A stretch of 8,987 nucleotides of DNA from Gammaproteobacteria bacterium (GTDB lineage Bacteria > Pseudomonadota > Gammaproteobacteria > Acidithiobacillales > Acidithiobacillaceae): contig JAMCRJ010000033.1 of NCBI GenBank assembly GCA_023381645.1, positions 1 to 8,987 on the forward strand. The letters are read 5' to 3'. The notes beneath the pieces are model-generated. The model was given only the letters and a program-made list of their open reading frames with translations. It searched no databases and had not been told where the DNA came from. Shown in pieces: positions 1 through 6,536 of the stretch (its first letter is position 1; the number at the start of each line of letters is the position of its first letter). The position numbers and the translations under genes are program-made.

Positions 1-1684
1 TGGTGGCCATCTTGCCCTTGCCGCCCCGTCTCTGGGCATTGAAGACCGTCACCGGCTGCGCCTTGATATAACCGGCGTGGGTGAAGGTCACCACCATTTC
101 CTCTTCGGTAATCAGATCTTCCGTCGAGATATCACCGGTATCCGCCACGATCTCGCTGCGCCGGGCATCCCCGTATTGATCGCGGATGGCCACCAGCTCT
201 TCGCGGATGACCTCCATGAGCCGGGTCTTCGAGCCGAGAATCTCCAGCAACTCGCGGATACGATCCAGCAAGGCCAGATATTCATCGCGGATTTTGTCCT
301 GCTCCAGCCCCGTCAGACGGTGCAAACGCAAATCGAGAATGGCCTGGGCCTGCAATTCGGACAGATGATATCCGTCCGCGTGCATCCCCTCCGAGGGCTC
401 TCCACGTTCGACCAGCAGCGCCGCGACCATGCCCGGCTCCCAGGACTTCGCCAGCATCTGCGCCTTGGCTTCCGCCGGGCTGGCCGCCGCCCGGATCAGG
501 CTGATGAGCGGGTCCAGATTGACCAGCGCCACCGCCAGGCCTTCCAGGATATGGGCGCGATCGCGCGCCTTCTTCAGCTCGAAGACGGTGCGCCGGGTGA
601 CCACCTCGCGGCGATGCTGGATGAAGGCCTGCAGCAGATCGCGCAGACCGAGGGTCCGCGGTGCCCCGTCCAGCAGCGCCACCATATTGATATTGAACAC
701 GCTCTGCATGACCGTGTGCTGGTAAAGATTATTCAACACCACATCGGCATTGGCATCCCGTTTGAGTTCAATGGCGATACGCATACCCGACTTGTCGGAC
801 TCATCGCGCAGGTCACTGATGCCTTCCAGACGCTTTTCCTTGACCATCTCGGCGATGCGCTCGATGAGCTTGGCCTTATTCACCTGATAGGGCAGTTCGG
901 TGACGATGATGCTCTGCCGGTTGGATTTTTTGTCCGTCTCGAACTCACAGCGCGCGCGCATGACCACGCGGCCCCGCCCGGTGCGGTAGGCTTCGATACT
1001 GCCGGCACGGCCATGAATGAAACCTGCCGTCGGGAAATCCGGCGCCGGGACCAAGGTAAACAGGTCTTCATCCGGAGTCTCGGGATCATCCACCAGCGCC
1101 AGACAGGCACTGATCACTTCCGTCAGATTGTGGGGCGGGATATTGGTGGCCATACCGACCGCGATGCCCGCCGAGCCATTGATCAGCAGATTGGGGATAC
1201 GCGCTGGCATGACCAGCGGTTCCATCTCCTTTTCATCGTAGTTGGGGCCGAAATCAACGGTCTCCTTTTCCAGATCCGCCAGCATCTCATGGGCAATGCG
1301 GGACATGCGCACTTCGGTGTAGCGCATGGCGGCGGGGCTGTCGCCATCCACCGAACCAAAGTTACCCTGCCCGTCGATGAGCGGGTAGCGCATGGAAAAG
1401 TCCTGCGCCATCCGCACCATCGTGTCATAGACGGCGGTATCGCCGTGAGGATGGTATTTACCGATGACATCACCGACGACACGCGCCGACTTCTTATAGG
1501 GTTTGTTCCAATCGTTGCTCATCTCGTGCATGGCGAAGAGCACACGACGATGCACTGGCTTGAGGCCGTCGCGGGCGTCCGGCAGGGCACGACCGACGAT
1601 CACGCTCATGGCGTAATCGAGGTAGGACTGGCGCATCTCCTTTTCGAGACTGACAGGAATGGTTTCTTTGGCGAATTCGATCAT
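1..1684 (-). CDS. gyrA: DNA gyrase subunit A (partial, N-terminal 561 codons)
   Basis: GyrA is the breakage-reunion subunit of DNA gyrase (A2B2), which introduces negative supercoils using ATP hydrolysed by GyrB in the cytoplasm. Read leftward from ATG 1684-1682, the protein begins [17 protein letters not shown] and aligns with E. coli GyrA residue for residue through at least position 122. The winged-helix core has [20 protein letters not shown] (63-82), Thr at position 83 (1436-1438), Asp87 and the catalytic Tyr122 in AAMRYTE (codon 1319-1321). The GyrA box QRRGGKG, which opens the DNA-wrapping C-terminal domain and separates gyrase from topoisomerase IV, is at residues 551-557 (nt 14-34). 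The rest of the C-terminal domain lies beyond the window edge. The ATG matches the family start; an AGGGG about 14 bases upstream is a rather distant ribosome binding site. The gene lies 56 bases downstream of mtnA on the same strand, so it may be partly cotranscribed. Thr83 occurs naturally in some species and is not by itself a quinolone-resistance change. Confidence 0.98.
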   Translation of the reverse strand, partial: MIEFAKETIPVSLEKEMRQSYLDYAMSVIVGRALPDARDGLKPVHRRVLFAMHEMSNDWNKPYKKSARVVGDVIGKYHPHGDTAVYDTMVRMAQDFSMRYPLIDGQGNFGSVDGDSPAAMRYTEVRMSRIAHEMLADLEKETVDFGPNYDEKEMEPLVMPARIPNLLINGSAGIAVGMATNIPPHNLTEVISACLALVDDPETPDEDLFTLVPAPDFPTAGFIHGRAGSIEAYRTGRGRVVMRARCEFETDKKSNRQSIIVTELPYQVNKAKLIERIAEMVKEKRLEGISDLRDESDKSGMRIAIELKRDANADVVLNNLYQHTVMQSVFNINMVALLDGAPRTLGLRDLLQAFIQHRREVVTRRTVFELKKARDRAHILEGLAVALVNLDPLISLIRAAASPAEAKAQMLAKSWEPGMVAALLVERGEPSEGMHADGYHLSELQAQAILDLRLHRLTGLEQDKIRDEYLALLDRIRELLEILGSKTRLMEVIREELVAIRDQYGDARRSEIVADTGDISTEDLITEEEMVVTFTHAGYIKAQPVTVFNAQRRGGKGKMAT

Positions 1685-1740
1685 GTGGAGACTGAGTACC
1701 CCTGATTATTTTTTCAACACGGCATTATGCCACAGCAGGG

Positions 1741-2793
1741 CTAAGCCTGCATGTGGCCAGCGGCCAACGCCTGGAGCGCCACCGGAAACCCTGGGCGCGC
1801 CACGCCGCGCTCAGTGATAATGGCGGTGATCAGACTGGCGGGGGTGACATCAAAAGCCGGATTGCGCACTTCGACACCTTCGGGTGCCACCACGTGGCCC
1901 GCACACTGCTGCACCTCGGCGGCGGGGCGCTCTTCGATGACGATGCCGCCGCCATCGGGCATGGCGAAATCCACCGTACTCAAAGGCGCCGCGACATAGA
2001 AAGGAATCTGATGATATTGCGCCAATACGGCAAGGCTGTAGGTGCCAATTTTGTTCGCCGTATCGCCATTGGCGGCAATGCGGTCGGCACCAACGATCAC
2101 CGCATGGATCAGGCCCTGCTGCATCAGATAGGCCGCGGCGCTGTCGGCATGGAGATGGAAGGGAATGCCGTCCTGCTGCAACTCCCAGGCGGTGAGGCGC
2201 GCGCCCTGCAGCCAGGGCCTGGTTTCGTCAGCATAGATATGGAGCTGCTTACCCGCAGAAATCCCTGCACGAATCACGCCCAGTGCCGTGCCATATCCGC
2301 CGGTCGCCAGACTGCCCGTATTGCAGTGGGTGAGGATGCCACCCTCCGCCGGCAAGAGCTCCGCGCCATAACGGCCCATACGCTGGTTATCGGCGATATC
2401 ATCGCGGAGCAAGTCATGAGCGGCCTGTAAAAGCGCGGCAACGGCCTGTCCCGCGGTAGACACCGATTGCGCCAATGCCAGTTGCCGGTCCGTCGCCCAA
2501 GCGAGATTCACCGCCGTCGGTCGTGCCGCCTTGATCTCGTCGGCGGCACTCAGCAGGCGTGCCTGCCAGTCCGTATGTGTGCCCGCCTCGCGCACGGCCA
2601 GTGCCATGGCATAAGCCGCGGTAATGCCGATTGCCGGCGCACCACGCACTACCATCTGCCGAATCGCCACCGCCACCGCGCGATAATCACTGAGCTTCAA
2701 CCAGGTTTCCTGCTGCGGCAACAGCCTCTGATCGAGAAGGCAGAGCTGACCCTCCTCCCAACGGATGGCACGAATTTGGTCGGCACTGGACAC
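1741..2793 (-). CDS. mtnA: S-methyl-5-thioribose-1-phosphate isomerase
   Basis: MtnA isomerises the ring aldose methylthioribose-1-phosphate to the ketose methylthioribulose-1-phosphate in the methionine salvage pathway, which recycles methylthioadenosine from polyamine synthesis. The 350-residue product has the usual family length and shares the eIF2B-alpha/beta/delta-like fold. RGAPAIG is at residues 50-56. The catalytic cysteine is Cys157 in THCNTGSLATGG and the catalytic aspartate is Asp237 in IVGADRIAANGDTANKIGTY, matching the Cys/Asp pair known for the family. The frame stays open upstream for about 65 more codons, but family similarity begins at VSSADQIRAIRW. The GTG at 2791-2793 has an ideal Shine-Dalgarno, so I take that as the start. 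gyrA follows after 56 bases on the same strand, and rlmI is divergent. No other salvage gene (mtnB, mtnC, mtnD, mtnP) is visible here. Confidence 0.95.
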   Translation of the reverse strand: MSSADQIRAIRWEEGQLCLLDQRLLPQQETWLKLSDYRAVAVAIRQMVVRGAPAIGITAAYAMALAVREAGTHTDWQARLLSAADEIKAARPTAVNLAWATDRQLALAQSVSTAGQAVAALLQAAHDLLRDDIADNQRMGRYGAELLPAEGGILTHCNTGSLATGGYGTALGVIRAGISAGKQLHIYADETRPWLQGARLTAWELQQDGIPFHLHADSAAAYLMQQGLIHAVIVGADRIAANGDTANKIGTYSLAVLAQYHQIPFYVAAPLSTVDFAMPDGGGIVIEERPAAEVQQCAGHVVAPEGVEVRNPAFDVTPASLITAIITERGVARPGFPVALQALAAGHMQA

Positions 2794-2795
2794 AT

Positions 2796-2806
2796 ATCCT
2801 CCTCGG
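2796..2806 (-). promoter_or_regulatory. Ribosome binding site fixing the GTG start of mtnA
   Basis: On the minus strand the sequence reads CGAGGAGGATAT followed by GTG. A complete AGGAGG lies 4 bases before the GTG codon at 2793-2791. This is the best Shine-Dalgarno in the window and is the main reason to prefer this GTG over the ATG codons of the longer open frame upstream, which have no comparable signal and no family similarity. Confidence 0.85.
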
Positions 2807-2854
2807 CAAGATACCAGGTCGGTCGGGAGCGGAACACCGCAGTATGGTGTGCTC

Positions 2855-2883
2855 AATATACGGGCAGTTGAAAAGTCTGTAAA
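2855..2883 (-). promoter_or_regulatory. Probable sigma-70 promoter of mtnA
   Basis: The minus strand has TTTACA (2878-2883) as the -35 element, a spacer of exactly 17 bases, and TATATT (2855-2860) as the -10 element. Each hexamer matches the consensus at five of six positions. Transcription would start near 2848, giving a leader of about 55 bases before the mtnA GTG, too short for a known SAM riboswitch. It may also supply transcripts reaching gyrA. The rlmI transcript runs the opposite way from this same 150-base interval, but I see no equally good promoter for it. Confidence 0.7.
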
Positions 2884-2947
2884 ATGCGCCGGAACGTCCA
2901 GACCCCATGTTTCCGGGGCACTCCCGCTTTCACCATCAGGTCCACTC

Positions 2948-4171
2948 ATGTCTTCTGCCAGCCCATACCCCATTCTTCGCCTGCGTCCCAAGGAGGATCG
3001 CCGCCTCCGCGCCGGTCATCTATGGGTCTACAGCAACGAAATCGATGTCCAGAAAACCCCCCTCACCGCCGTCACTCCAGGCAGCGTCTGCCGGATGGAA
3101 GACGCCCAGGGCAAGGCCCTGGGGCTCGCCCACGTCAATCCTCATACCCTGCTCTGTGCGCGCTTGTTGAGCCGTGACCCGCATGTCCGCATCGACGAGG
3201 GCTTTTATCGCACCCGCTTGCAGCAGGCTTTGCGGATGCGGGAGCGTCTGTTCGGTGCGCCTTTCTATCGCCTGGTGCATGGTGAAGGCGATGGTTTGCC
3301 GGGCCTGGTTATCGACCGCTATGAGGACCATCTGGTGCTACAGGCAGGCAGTCTCGGCATGGATCGCGATTTGCCCCTGATCACGGCGGCTTTGCAGGGT
3401 CTGCTGCGCCCGGCGGGCATTTTGCTGAAGGCCAGCGGCGCGGCGCGGCGACTGGAAGGGTTGGAAGACCGCGTCGAAGTCCTTTTCGGGCATATCCCGG
3501 AGCGGCTGGAGGTTTGGGAAAACGACTGCCTGTTCCAGGTTGACCCCCGCGGCGGGCAAAAAACCGGCTGGTTTTATGACCATCGCGCCAATCGTCGCCG
3601 CTTGCGGGACTTTGCCCAGGGGCGCAGGGTGCTGGACTGTTTCGCCTATCTCGGCGGCTTTGCCATCCCCCTGGCCAAGGCCGGGGCAAGCGCCGTCATC
3701 GCTGTGGACAGTTCGGCACCGGCCCTGGCGATCCTCGAAGAAAACGCCCGACGCAACGAGGTTGAGGGCTTGCGCAGCATTCACGGCGATGCCATGGAGA
3801 CGCTGCATAATTTACGCGACCGCGGTGAGCAGTTCGATCTCATCGTCCTGGACCCCCCGGCCCTGATCAAATCGAAGAAGGATTTCAAGGAAGGCAGCAT
3901 CGCCTATCGCCGTTTCAACGACATGGCCATGCGCCTGCTGACCCCCGGCGGCATCCTGTTCTCGGCATCCTGCTCGCATCACCTGAGCCGGGAAACGCTG
4001 CTCAGCCAGATCGCTTTTGCCGCCCGGCGTGGGGACTACCAGATCATCGGCGAAGGCAGTCAGGATATGGATCACCCCGTTCACCCGGCGGTACCGGAAA
4101 GCAACTACCTCAAGGGCTTCTTCATCCACCGTCGAGAAGAGTTACCCGAAGAGGCAGAGAAGACCGCCTGA
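2948..4171 (+). CDS. rlmI: Class I SAM-dependent rRNA methyltransferase, RlmI type (23S rRNA m5C)
   Basis: This 407-residue protein belongs to the RlmI family; E. coli RlmI has 396 residues and methylates C1962 of 23S rRNA using S-adenosylmethionine. Residues 1 to about 80 form the PUA-like RNA-binding domain, with the typical opening LRLRPKEDRRLRAGHLWVYS. A linker domain and a Rossmann methyltransferase domain follow. SAM-binding motif I is VLDCFAYLGGF (Asp230). Motif IV is LDPPALIKSKKDF (Asp302). The motif with the candidate catalytic cysteine is SASCSHH (Cys342). The C-terminus has DHPVHPAVPESNYLKGFF, typical of the family. The ATG at 2948 fits the family start, with a modest AGG seven bases upstream. 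The open frame extends upstream to 2765, but that part overlaps mtnA and is not family-like. The exact target nucleotide is inferred, since related enzymes of this fold can modify other positions. Confidence 0.9.
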   Translation: MSSASPYPILRLRPKEDRRLRAGHLWVYSNEIDVQKTPLTAVTPGSVCRMEDAQGKALGLAHVNPHTLLCARLLSRDPHVRIDEGFYRTRLQQALRMRERLFGAPFYRLVHGEGDGLPGLVIDRYEDHLVLQAGSLGMDRDLPLITAALQGLLRPAGILLKASGAARRLEGLEDRVEVLFGHIPERLEVWENDCLFQVDPRGGQKTGWFYDHRANRRRLRDFAQGRRVLDCFAYLGGFAIPLAKAGASAVIAVDSSAPALAILEENARRNEVEGLRSIHGDAMETLHNLRDRGEQFDLIVLDPPALIKSKKDFKEGSIAYRRFNDMAMRLLTPGGILFSASCSHHLSRETLLSQIAFAARRGDYQIIGEGSQDMDHPVHPAVPESNYLKGFFIHRREELPEEAEKTA

Positions 4172-4191
4172 CCACCAAGCGCGGAGGATTC

Positions 4192-4220
4192 TTGTCGCCA
4201 GGCCCAGTGACAGGTACAAT
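4192..4220 (+). promoter_or_regulatory. Promoter of the tRNA-Thr gene
   Basis: TTGTCG (4192-4197) and TACAAT (4215-4220) are separated by 17 bases; the -10 element matches consensus at five of six positions and the -35 at four. Transcription would start around 4227, a few bases before the mature tRNA end at 4230. The stretch between the -10 box and the start (4221-4227, CGCGCCC) is entirely G and C. Such a GC-rich discriminator is typical of stable-RNA promoters that are shut down by ppGpp and DksA in the stringent response; that regulation is an inference here. Confidence 0.7.
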
Positions 4221-4229
4221 CGCGCCCAC

Positions 4230-4305
4230 GCCGGCGTAGCTCAGTTGGTAGAGCAACCGATTCGTAATCGGTAGGTCGGAGGTTCGACTCCTCTTGCCGG
4301 CACCA
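4230..4305 (+). tRNA. tRNA-Thr, anticodon CGT
   Basis: The 76-base cloverleaf is complete. The acceptor stem GCCGGCG pairs with TGCCGGC, with one G-U pair at position 7. The D arm is GCTC-AGTTGGTA-GAGC. The anticodon stem ACCGA/TCGGT encloses the loop TTCGTAA, giving anticodon CGT, which reads ACG (threonine). The T arm is GGAGG-TTCGACT-CCTCT with one G-U pair. The CCA end is encoded at 4303-4305. It lies 58 bases after rlmI and has its own promoter. Downstream accessory DNA with an integrase remnant makes this tRNA a plausible past integration site. Confidence 0.97.
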
Positions 4306-4713
4306 TAAAAACAAAGAGTTATATTTATTATTCCTATTATTTTTTTCTTTGTGTGACGAATTTGTGACATGCCGATTCCATCAGCGTTACAAGTCGAGCC
4401 AGCCCAATTACCGAAGAGGATCTGGGGGATTGTCCACCGCCTGTCGATTTTGCATTAACGGAGGACACTTCGTTTCTGGCTGGTCCCCACTCAGATGATC
4501 CGAAGCGGAAAGATTTTTACGGAGTGCTGGTGCCACCTTTGGTTGCCCACCAGTCTATGCCGCTGTAAAAATCGCTGTTTGAATAGCCAAAAGGTGGGTG
4601 AGAGTCGGCCCAAGGACATGGAATGGACCAAGGATGGCCTGGGTGTGCTGGAAGAGGTGAGTGATCCGGTCTTGGGTGTGTCGTTCTCGGCCACCGATGG
4701 GGGCTGGCATGGG
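4306..4713. other. Gene-poor stretch between tRNA-Thr and relE
   Basis: The first 45 bases are almost pure A+T. They include a T run at 4340-4346 and a 7-bp inverted repeat (ACAAAGA 4311-4317, TCTTTGT 4346-4352) with a 28-base loop, too long for an ordinary intrinsic terminator. A short direct repeat TTTGTG occurs at 4348 and 4361. From 4368 to the TAA at 4566-4568 one plus-strand frame is open for 66 codons, with plausible residue composition but no usable start. The frame crossing 4571-4713 is also open but mostly continues as the antisense of relE. I do not recognise either, and they may be remnants of island genes. No copy of the tRNA 3' end was seen. Confidence 0.4.
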
Positions 4714-4995
4714 TTAACGTCCTTTGGCTTTGTGATAGGCGACAGAGCCTTCCCGCTTGCCTACCGCCAGGACCAACACTTGGACTTCCGTTTCCATCAC
4801 TTGGTAGATCAAGCGATAGGCTATGCTGCGGAGTTTGATCTTGTAGCGATCCGAGTGGCCATGCAGTTGAGCGGAAGGGACGCGTGGGTGCACTAAGCGT
4901 TCTGCCAGTTTCTTTTTGAATGGGGCACGGACGCTATGGTCCAAGGCCTGCCATTCTTTGAGGGCAGAGGGATGGAAAGCGAGCTCATAAGGCAT
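4714..4995 (-). CDS. relE: RelE-family mRNA interferase toxin
   Basis: RelE toxins enter the ribosomal A site and cut mRNA there when the partner antitoxin is degraded, stopping translation. This 93-residue protein aligns with E. coli RelE almost without gaps. It has ALKEWQAL near the N-terminus, FKKKLAERL at 26-34, YKIKLRS at 51-57, YRLIYQV at 60-66 and VGKREGSVAY at 78-87. Lys52, Lys54, Arg61, Arg81 and Tyr87, the residues shown to matter in E. coli RelE, are all present at the same numbers, so the toxin is probably functional. I chose ATG 4995-4993 (MPYELAF) because it matches the family start. A longer reading from 5025 would run further into the antitoxin gene. The start lies inside the end of relB with an 11-base overlap, the usual arrangement for coupled toxin translation. 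Confidence 0.93.
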   Translation of the reverse strand: MPYELAFHPSALKEWQALDHSVRAPFKKKLAERLVHPRVPSAQLHGHSDRYKIKLRSIAYRLIYQVMETEVQVLVLAVGKREGSVAYHKAKGR

Positions 4996-5239
4996 CCAGC
5001 GACACCTTGATCGGGGTTTGGCCATCCTTCAGACGGCTTTCCGCCAAAGCGTTCAGCTCCAAATTTTCCAGATGTTCCAGAAGCGCAGCATAGGTAGCGG
5101 CTGGGACACAGTAAAAAGCCGGTTCGTTGCGGTTGAGAATGGCCACAGTAGCCCCTTCTCCTGCGGCCACGGTTCCCATAGGGTTCTTTTTGAGTTCGGA
5201 AACACTGGCAGCAACATCGGCAAGAATGACGTGGGTCAT
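4985..5239 (-). CDS. relB: RelB/StbD-like antitoxin (Phd/YefM-type fold)
   Basis: This 84-residue protein is the antitoxin of the RelE neighbour. Residues about 10-60 show the pattern of the Phd/YefM and StbD group: VSELKKNPMGT, then VAILNRNEPAFYCVPAATY and a helix ALLEHLENLEL. This part usually forms the DNA-binding dimer that represses the operon. The C-terminal tail (AESRLKDGQTPIKVSLDAL) would wrap around the toxin, as in other RelB-type partners. The ATG at 5239-5237 has GAGGGA about seven bases upstream. relB precedes relE with an 11-base overlap, and both probably share one transcript repressed by the complex. It lies 31 bases downstream of the broken small gene at 5271-5490. The Phd-type antitoxin label is secure; the exact subfamily name is not. 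Confidence 0.88.
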   Translation of the reverse strand: MTHVILADVAASVSELKKNPMGTVAAGEGATVAILNRNEPAFYCVPAATYAALLEHLENLELNALAESRLKDGQTPIKVSLDAL

Positions 5240-5252
5240 GGAAAGTCCCTCA

Positions 5253-5300
5253 TAGCCTCTAAAAGACCGGTTAAGCGTACCATAATAAGTAGCCTAAAGG
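5253..5300. promoter_or_regulatory. Possible relBE operator/promoter region
   Basis: Just upstream of relB, two direct copies of TAGCCT followed by A-rich sequence occur at 5253-5258 and 5290-5295. The minus strand also carries TATTAT near 5281-5287, a reasonable -10 box, but no good -35 lies at the right distance. TA promoters usually carry repeated operator half-sites next to the antitoxin start, and this is the only repeated word I see there. Support is weak, and the second copy lies inside the remnant coding region upstream. Confidence 0.25.
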
Positions 5301-5490
5301 CCACGCGGCCATCAGGCCGATACGGTGCGTCAAAACGCCCGCATCGACTGGTCCTTCGCTTTCGACAAAAATTTTGTTGCTCTCAGCCAGTTCATGCGTT
5401 TCAGCCACGAGACGAGCATTTTGTTCAAGCGTCTTCTCGGTCGGTCGATTTCGCCAACCACGTCTGCAGTAGCTCTGCGTGATTACTCAT
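5271..5490 (-). pseudogene. Small unknown gene, broken by a 4-bp duplication
   Basis: The ATG at 5490-5488 overlaps the YbjQ stop codon as ATGA, so it was probably translated by coupling. The first frame reads MSNHAELLQTWLAKST and then stops at a TGA after 21 codons. The adjacent frame continues coherently as EKTLEQNARLVAETHELAES and ends LMAAWPLGYLLWYA before TAA at 5271-5273. The shift falls on a tandem CGGT-CGGT (5438-5447 on the plus strand). Removing one 4-bp unit gives an uninterrupted 71-residue protein, and the 220-base span minus 4 is exactly 72 codons. The product would be a short charged helix with a hydrophobic C-terminal end of about 14 residues, possibly membrane-associated. I do not recognise a family. 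The continuity of both halves makes a real, recently broken gene likely. Confidence 0.5.
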
Positions 5491-5795
5491 AGCACTTCCA
5501 CCACTACCGCCGTCCCATACGCCGTGACCTCATTCATGGCCTGCCCCTGCCCGGCGTCAAATTCGCCGGAATCAAAGCGCATCCCCAGTACCGCATTGGC
5601 CCCAAGGGACCGGGCATGCTCGGCCAGTTGTTCCAGGGCATCATCGCGGGTCTGAGCAATCATGTTGAGATAGCCCGCCCGCCTGCTTGCCGCCAAAGAG
5701 GGCGCGGACACCACCCAGAAGATTGCCGATGAGATTGCGGGACCGGACACCAGTCCCATAGACCGGCCCAATGACACGGACCACACGCAATGGCT
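5487..5795 (-). pseudogene. YbjQ/UPF0145 family protein, 5'-truncated and frameshifted
   Basis: YbjQ-like proteins are small soluble pentamer-forming proteins of about 105 residues, often labelled heavy-metal-binding, with unproven function. The first part, LRVVRVIGPVYGTGVRSRN then LIGNLLGGVRALFGGKQAG, is read in one frame. The second part, YLNMIAQTRDDALEQLAEHA to AYGTAVVVEVL, is read in another and ends at TGA 5489-5487. The switch lies in a G-rich run (about 5673-5684), where removing one G restores a continuous family sequence. The roughly 10-12 residues that normally precede this point, including the start codon, are missing, and the sequence runs straight into the integrase remnant near 5785-5795. 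The gene therefore has no native start. Its end overlaps the start of the small gene downstream by ATGA. Confidence 0.75.
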
Positions 5796-6427
5796 TTCGT
5801 GTAGCTGGCCCGCATGCCGTCGTTGGTGTACTTCCAGACTTTACCGTTCTGGCCTGTTCCCCGTTGCCGCTGCCGCTGTAAAACCTGTTCCGCACGTTCC
5901 GACAAGGGCACCACTCTGGACGTGCCGTTCTTGGTATCGGGCAGGTACACGGTGTGGTCCAGCCAGTATACGTGCCGCTATTCCAGCCCCAGAATTTCCC
6001 CCTGACGCATGGCGGTCTCGATGGCGAAGGTCACAATGTCCGCCAGTTCCGGGTTCGTGTCTGAACAGGCCGCCAGTAACCGGGCTTCCTCATCCCCTAC
6101 CAGCCGCCTGTCCCGCCCCTGGGACAGCCGAGGTCTGCGGACCAGTTCTACGGGGTTGACTAAATCTGTCATGCCCCATTCCTGGCGGGAGATGTTGTAG
6201 AGATGGGAAATATTCGCCAAATAAATGCGGATGGTATTGGCGCTGAGGCCCGCCCCTTGCCATTGCCGGACGATGCCGGACAAAGCGGGACCATCCATTT
6301 TTGCTAAAGCCATTTCCCCGTAATCCCGGCAGATGCGCCGGATATTCCCAAGGTTCCTTTCCTGCGTCGTGGGTTTTTTACTAGCAGCCTTTTGTCGGGA
6401 TTTCGGTTTTGAAAAAACGCAACACAT
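5788..6427 (-). pseudogene. Tyrosine recombinase/integrase remnant with amber codon, lacking its 3' end
   Basis: From ATG 6427-6425 the first 149 codons contain a core-binding domain (SANTIRIYLANISHLYNISR, then RRPRLSQGRDRRLVGDEEAR) and the start of the catalytic domain with the first active-site arginine in TAMRQGEILGLE (Arg141). TAG at 5978-5980 interrupts the frame where homologues usually have Trp (GLE-W-R). The same frame continues as RHVYWLDHTVYLPDTKNGTS then RVVPLSERAEQVLQ, with the expected beta-strand lysine, as far as SYTKAI near 5790. The HxxR, the His/Trp and the nucleophilic tyrosine should follow, but YbjQ sequence replaces them. The beginning is also short: homologues usually have about 40 more residues before KKPTTQE. 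The recombinase is certainly inactive. Such enzymes integrate phages and islands at tRNA genes, and tRNA-Thr lies about 1.5 kb away. Confidence 0.88.
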
Positions 6428-6430
6428 TGA

Positions 6431-6449
6431 TTACTAGGCATGTTAGTAA
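6431..6449. repeat. Short perfect inverted repeat upstream of the integrase start
   Basis: TTACTA (6431-6436) and TAGTAA (6444-6449) form a perfect 6-bp inverted repeat around GGCATGT, three bases upstream of the integrase ATG. It could be an operator or a recombinase arm site, or it could be chance in an AT-rich spot. I see no convincing promoter beside it. Confidence 0.35.
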
Positions 6450-6536
6450 CTTTTCAGAAAATGGCTTGTGCAATAGAATCCGTTGGTTACGCGAATAACC
6501 CGACATAAGGCTGCTCGCGGTAGATGCCGTGCGCCT

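Noticed and set aside
1436..1438. Thr at GyrA position 83 as a quinolone-resistance mutation
   Set aside because: Thr83 is the wild-type residue in several bacteria such as Pseudomonas aeruginosa, and Asp87 is unchanged, so no resistance claim is justified.
77..1705. 542-codon open frame on the plus strand across gyrA
   Set aside because: It lies antisense to a clear GyrA with an intact active site. Its composition is the usual mirror of GC-biased codon usage and it shows no protein-like motifs.
1721..1731. GGCATTATGCC palindrome between mtnA and gyrA
   Set aside because: The arms are only five bases with no T run, so it is neither a credible terminator nor a recognisable operator.
2765..2947. 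N-terminal extension of rlmI
   Set aside because: It would overlap mtnA and its promoter, and RlmI similarity begins right after the ATG at 2948.
2794..2991. N-terminal extension of mtnA to an ATG at 2991
   Set aside because: The extra residues are not family-like, they cross the promoter region and the opposite gene start, and a perfect AGGAGG precedes the GTG at 2793.
4495..4896. 133-codon plus-strand frame after the tRNA
   Set aside because: Its second half is the antisense of relE and its first half has no recognisable motif, no good RBS and unusual composition.
4306..6480. A complete insertion sequence in the accessory region
   Set aside because: I found no transposase and no long terminal inverted repeats with flanking target duplications. 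The recombinase present is a tyrosine integrase.
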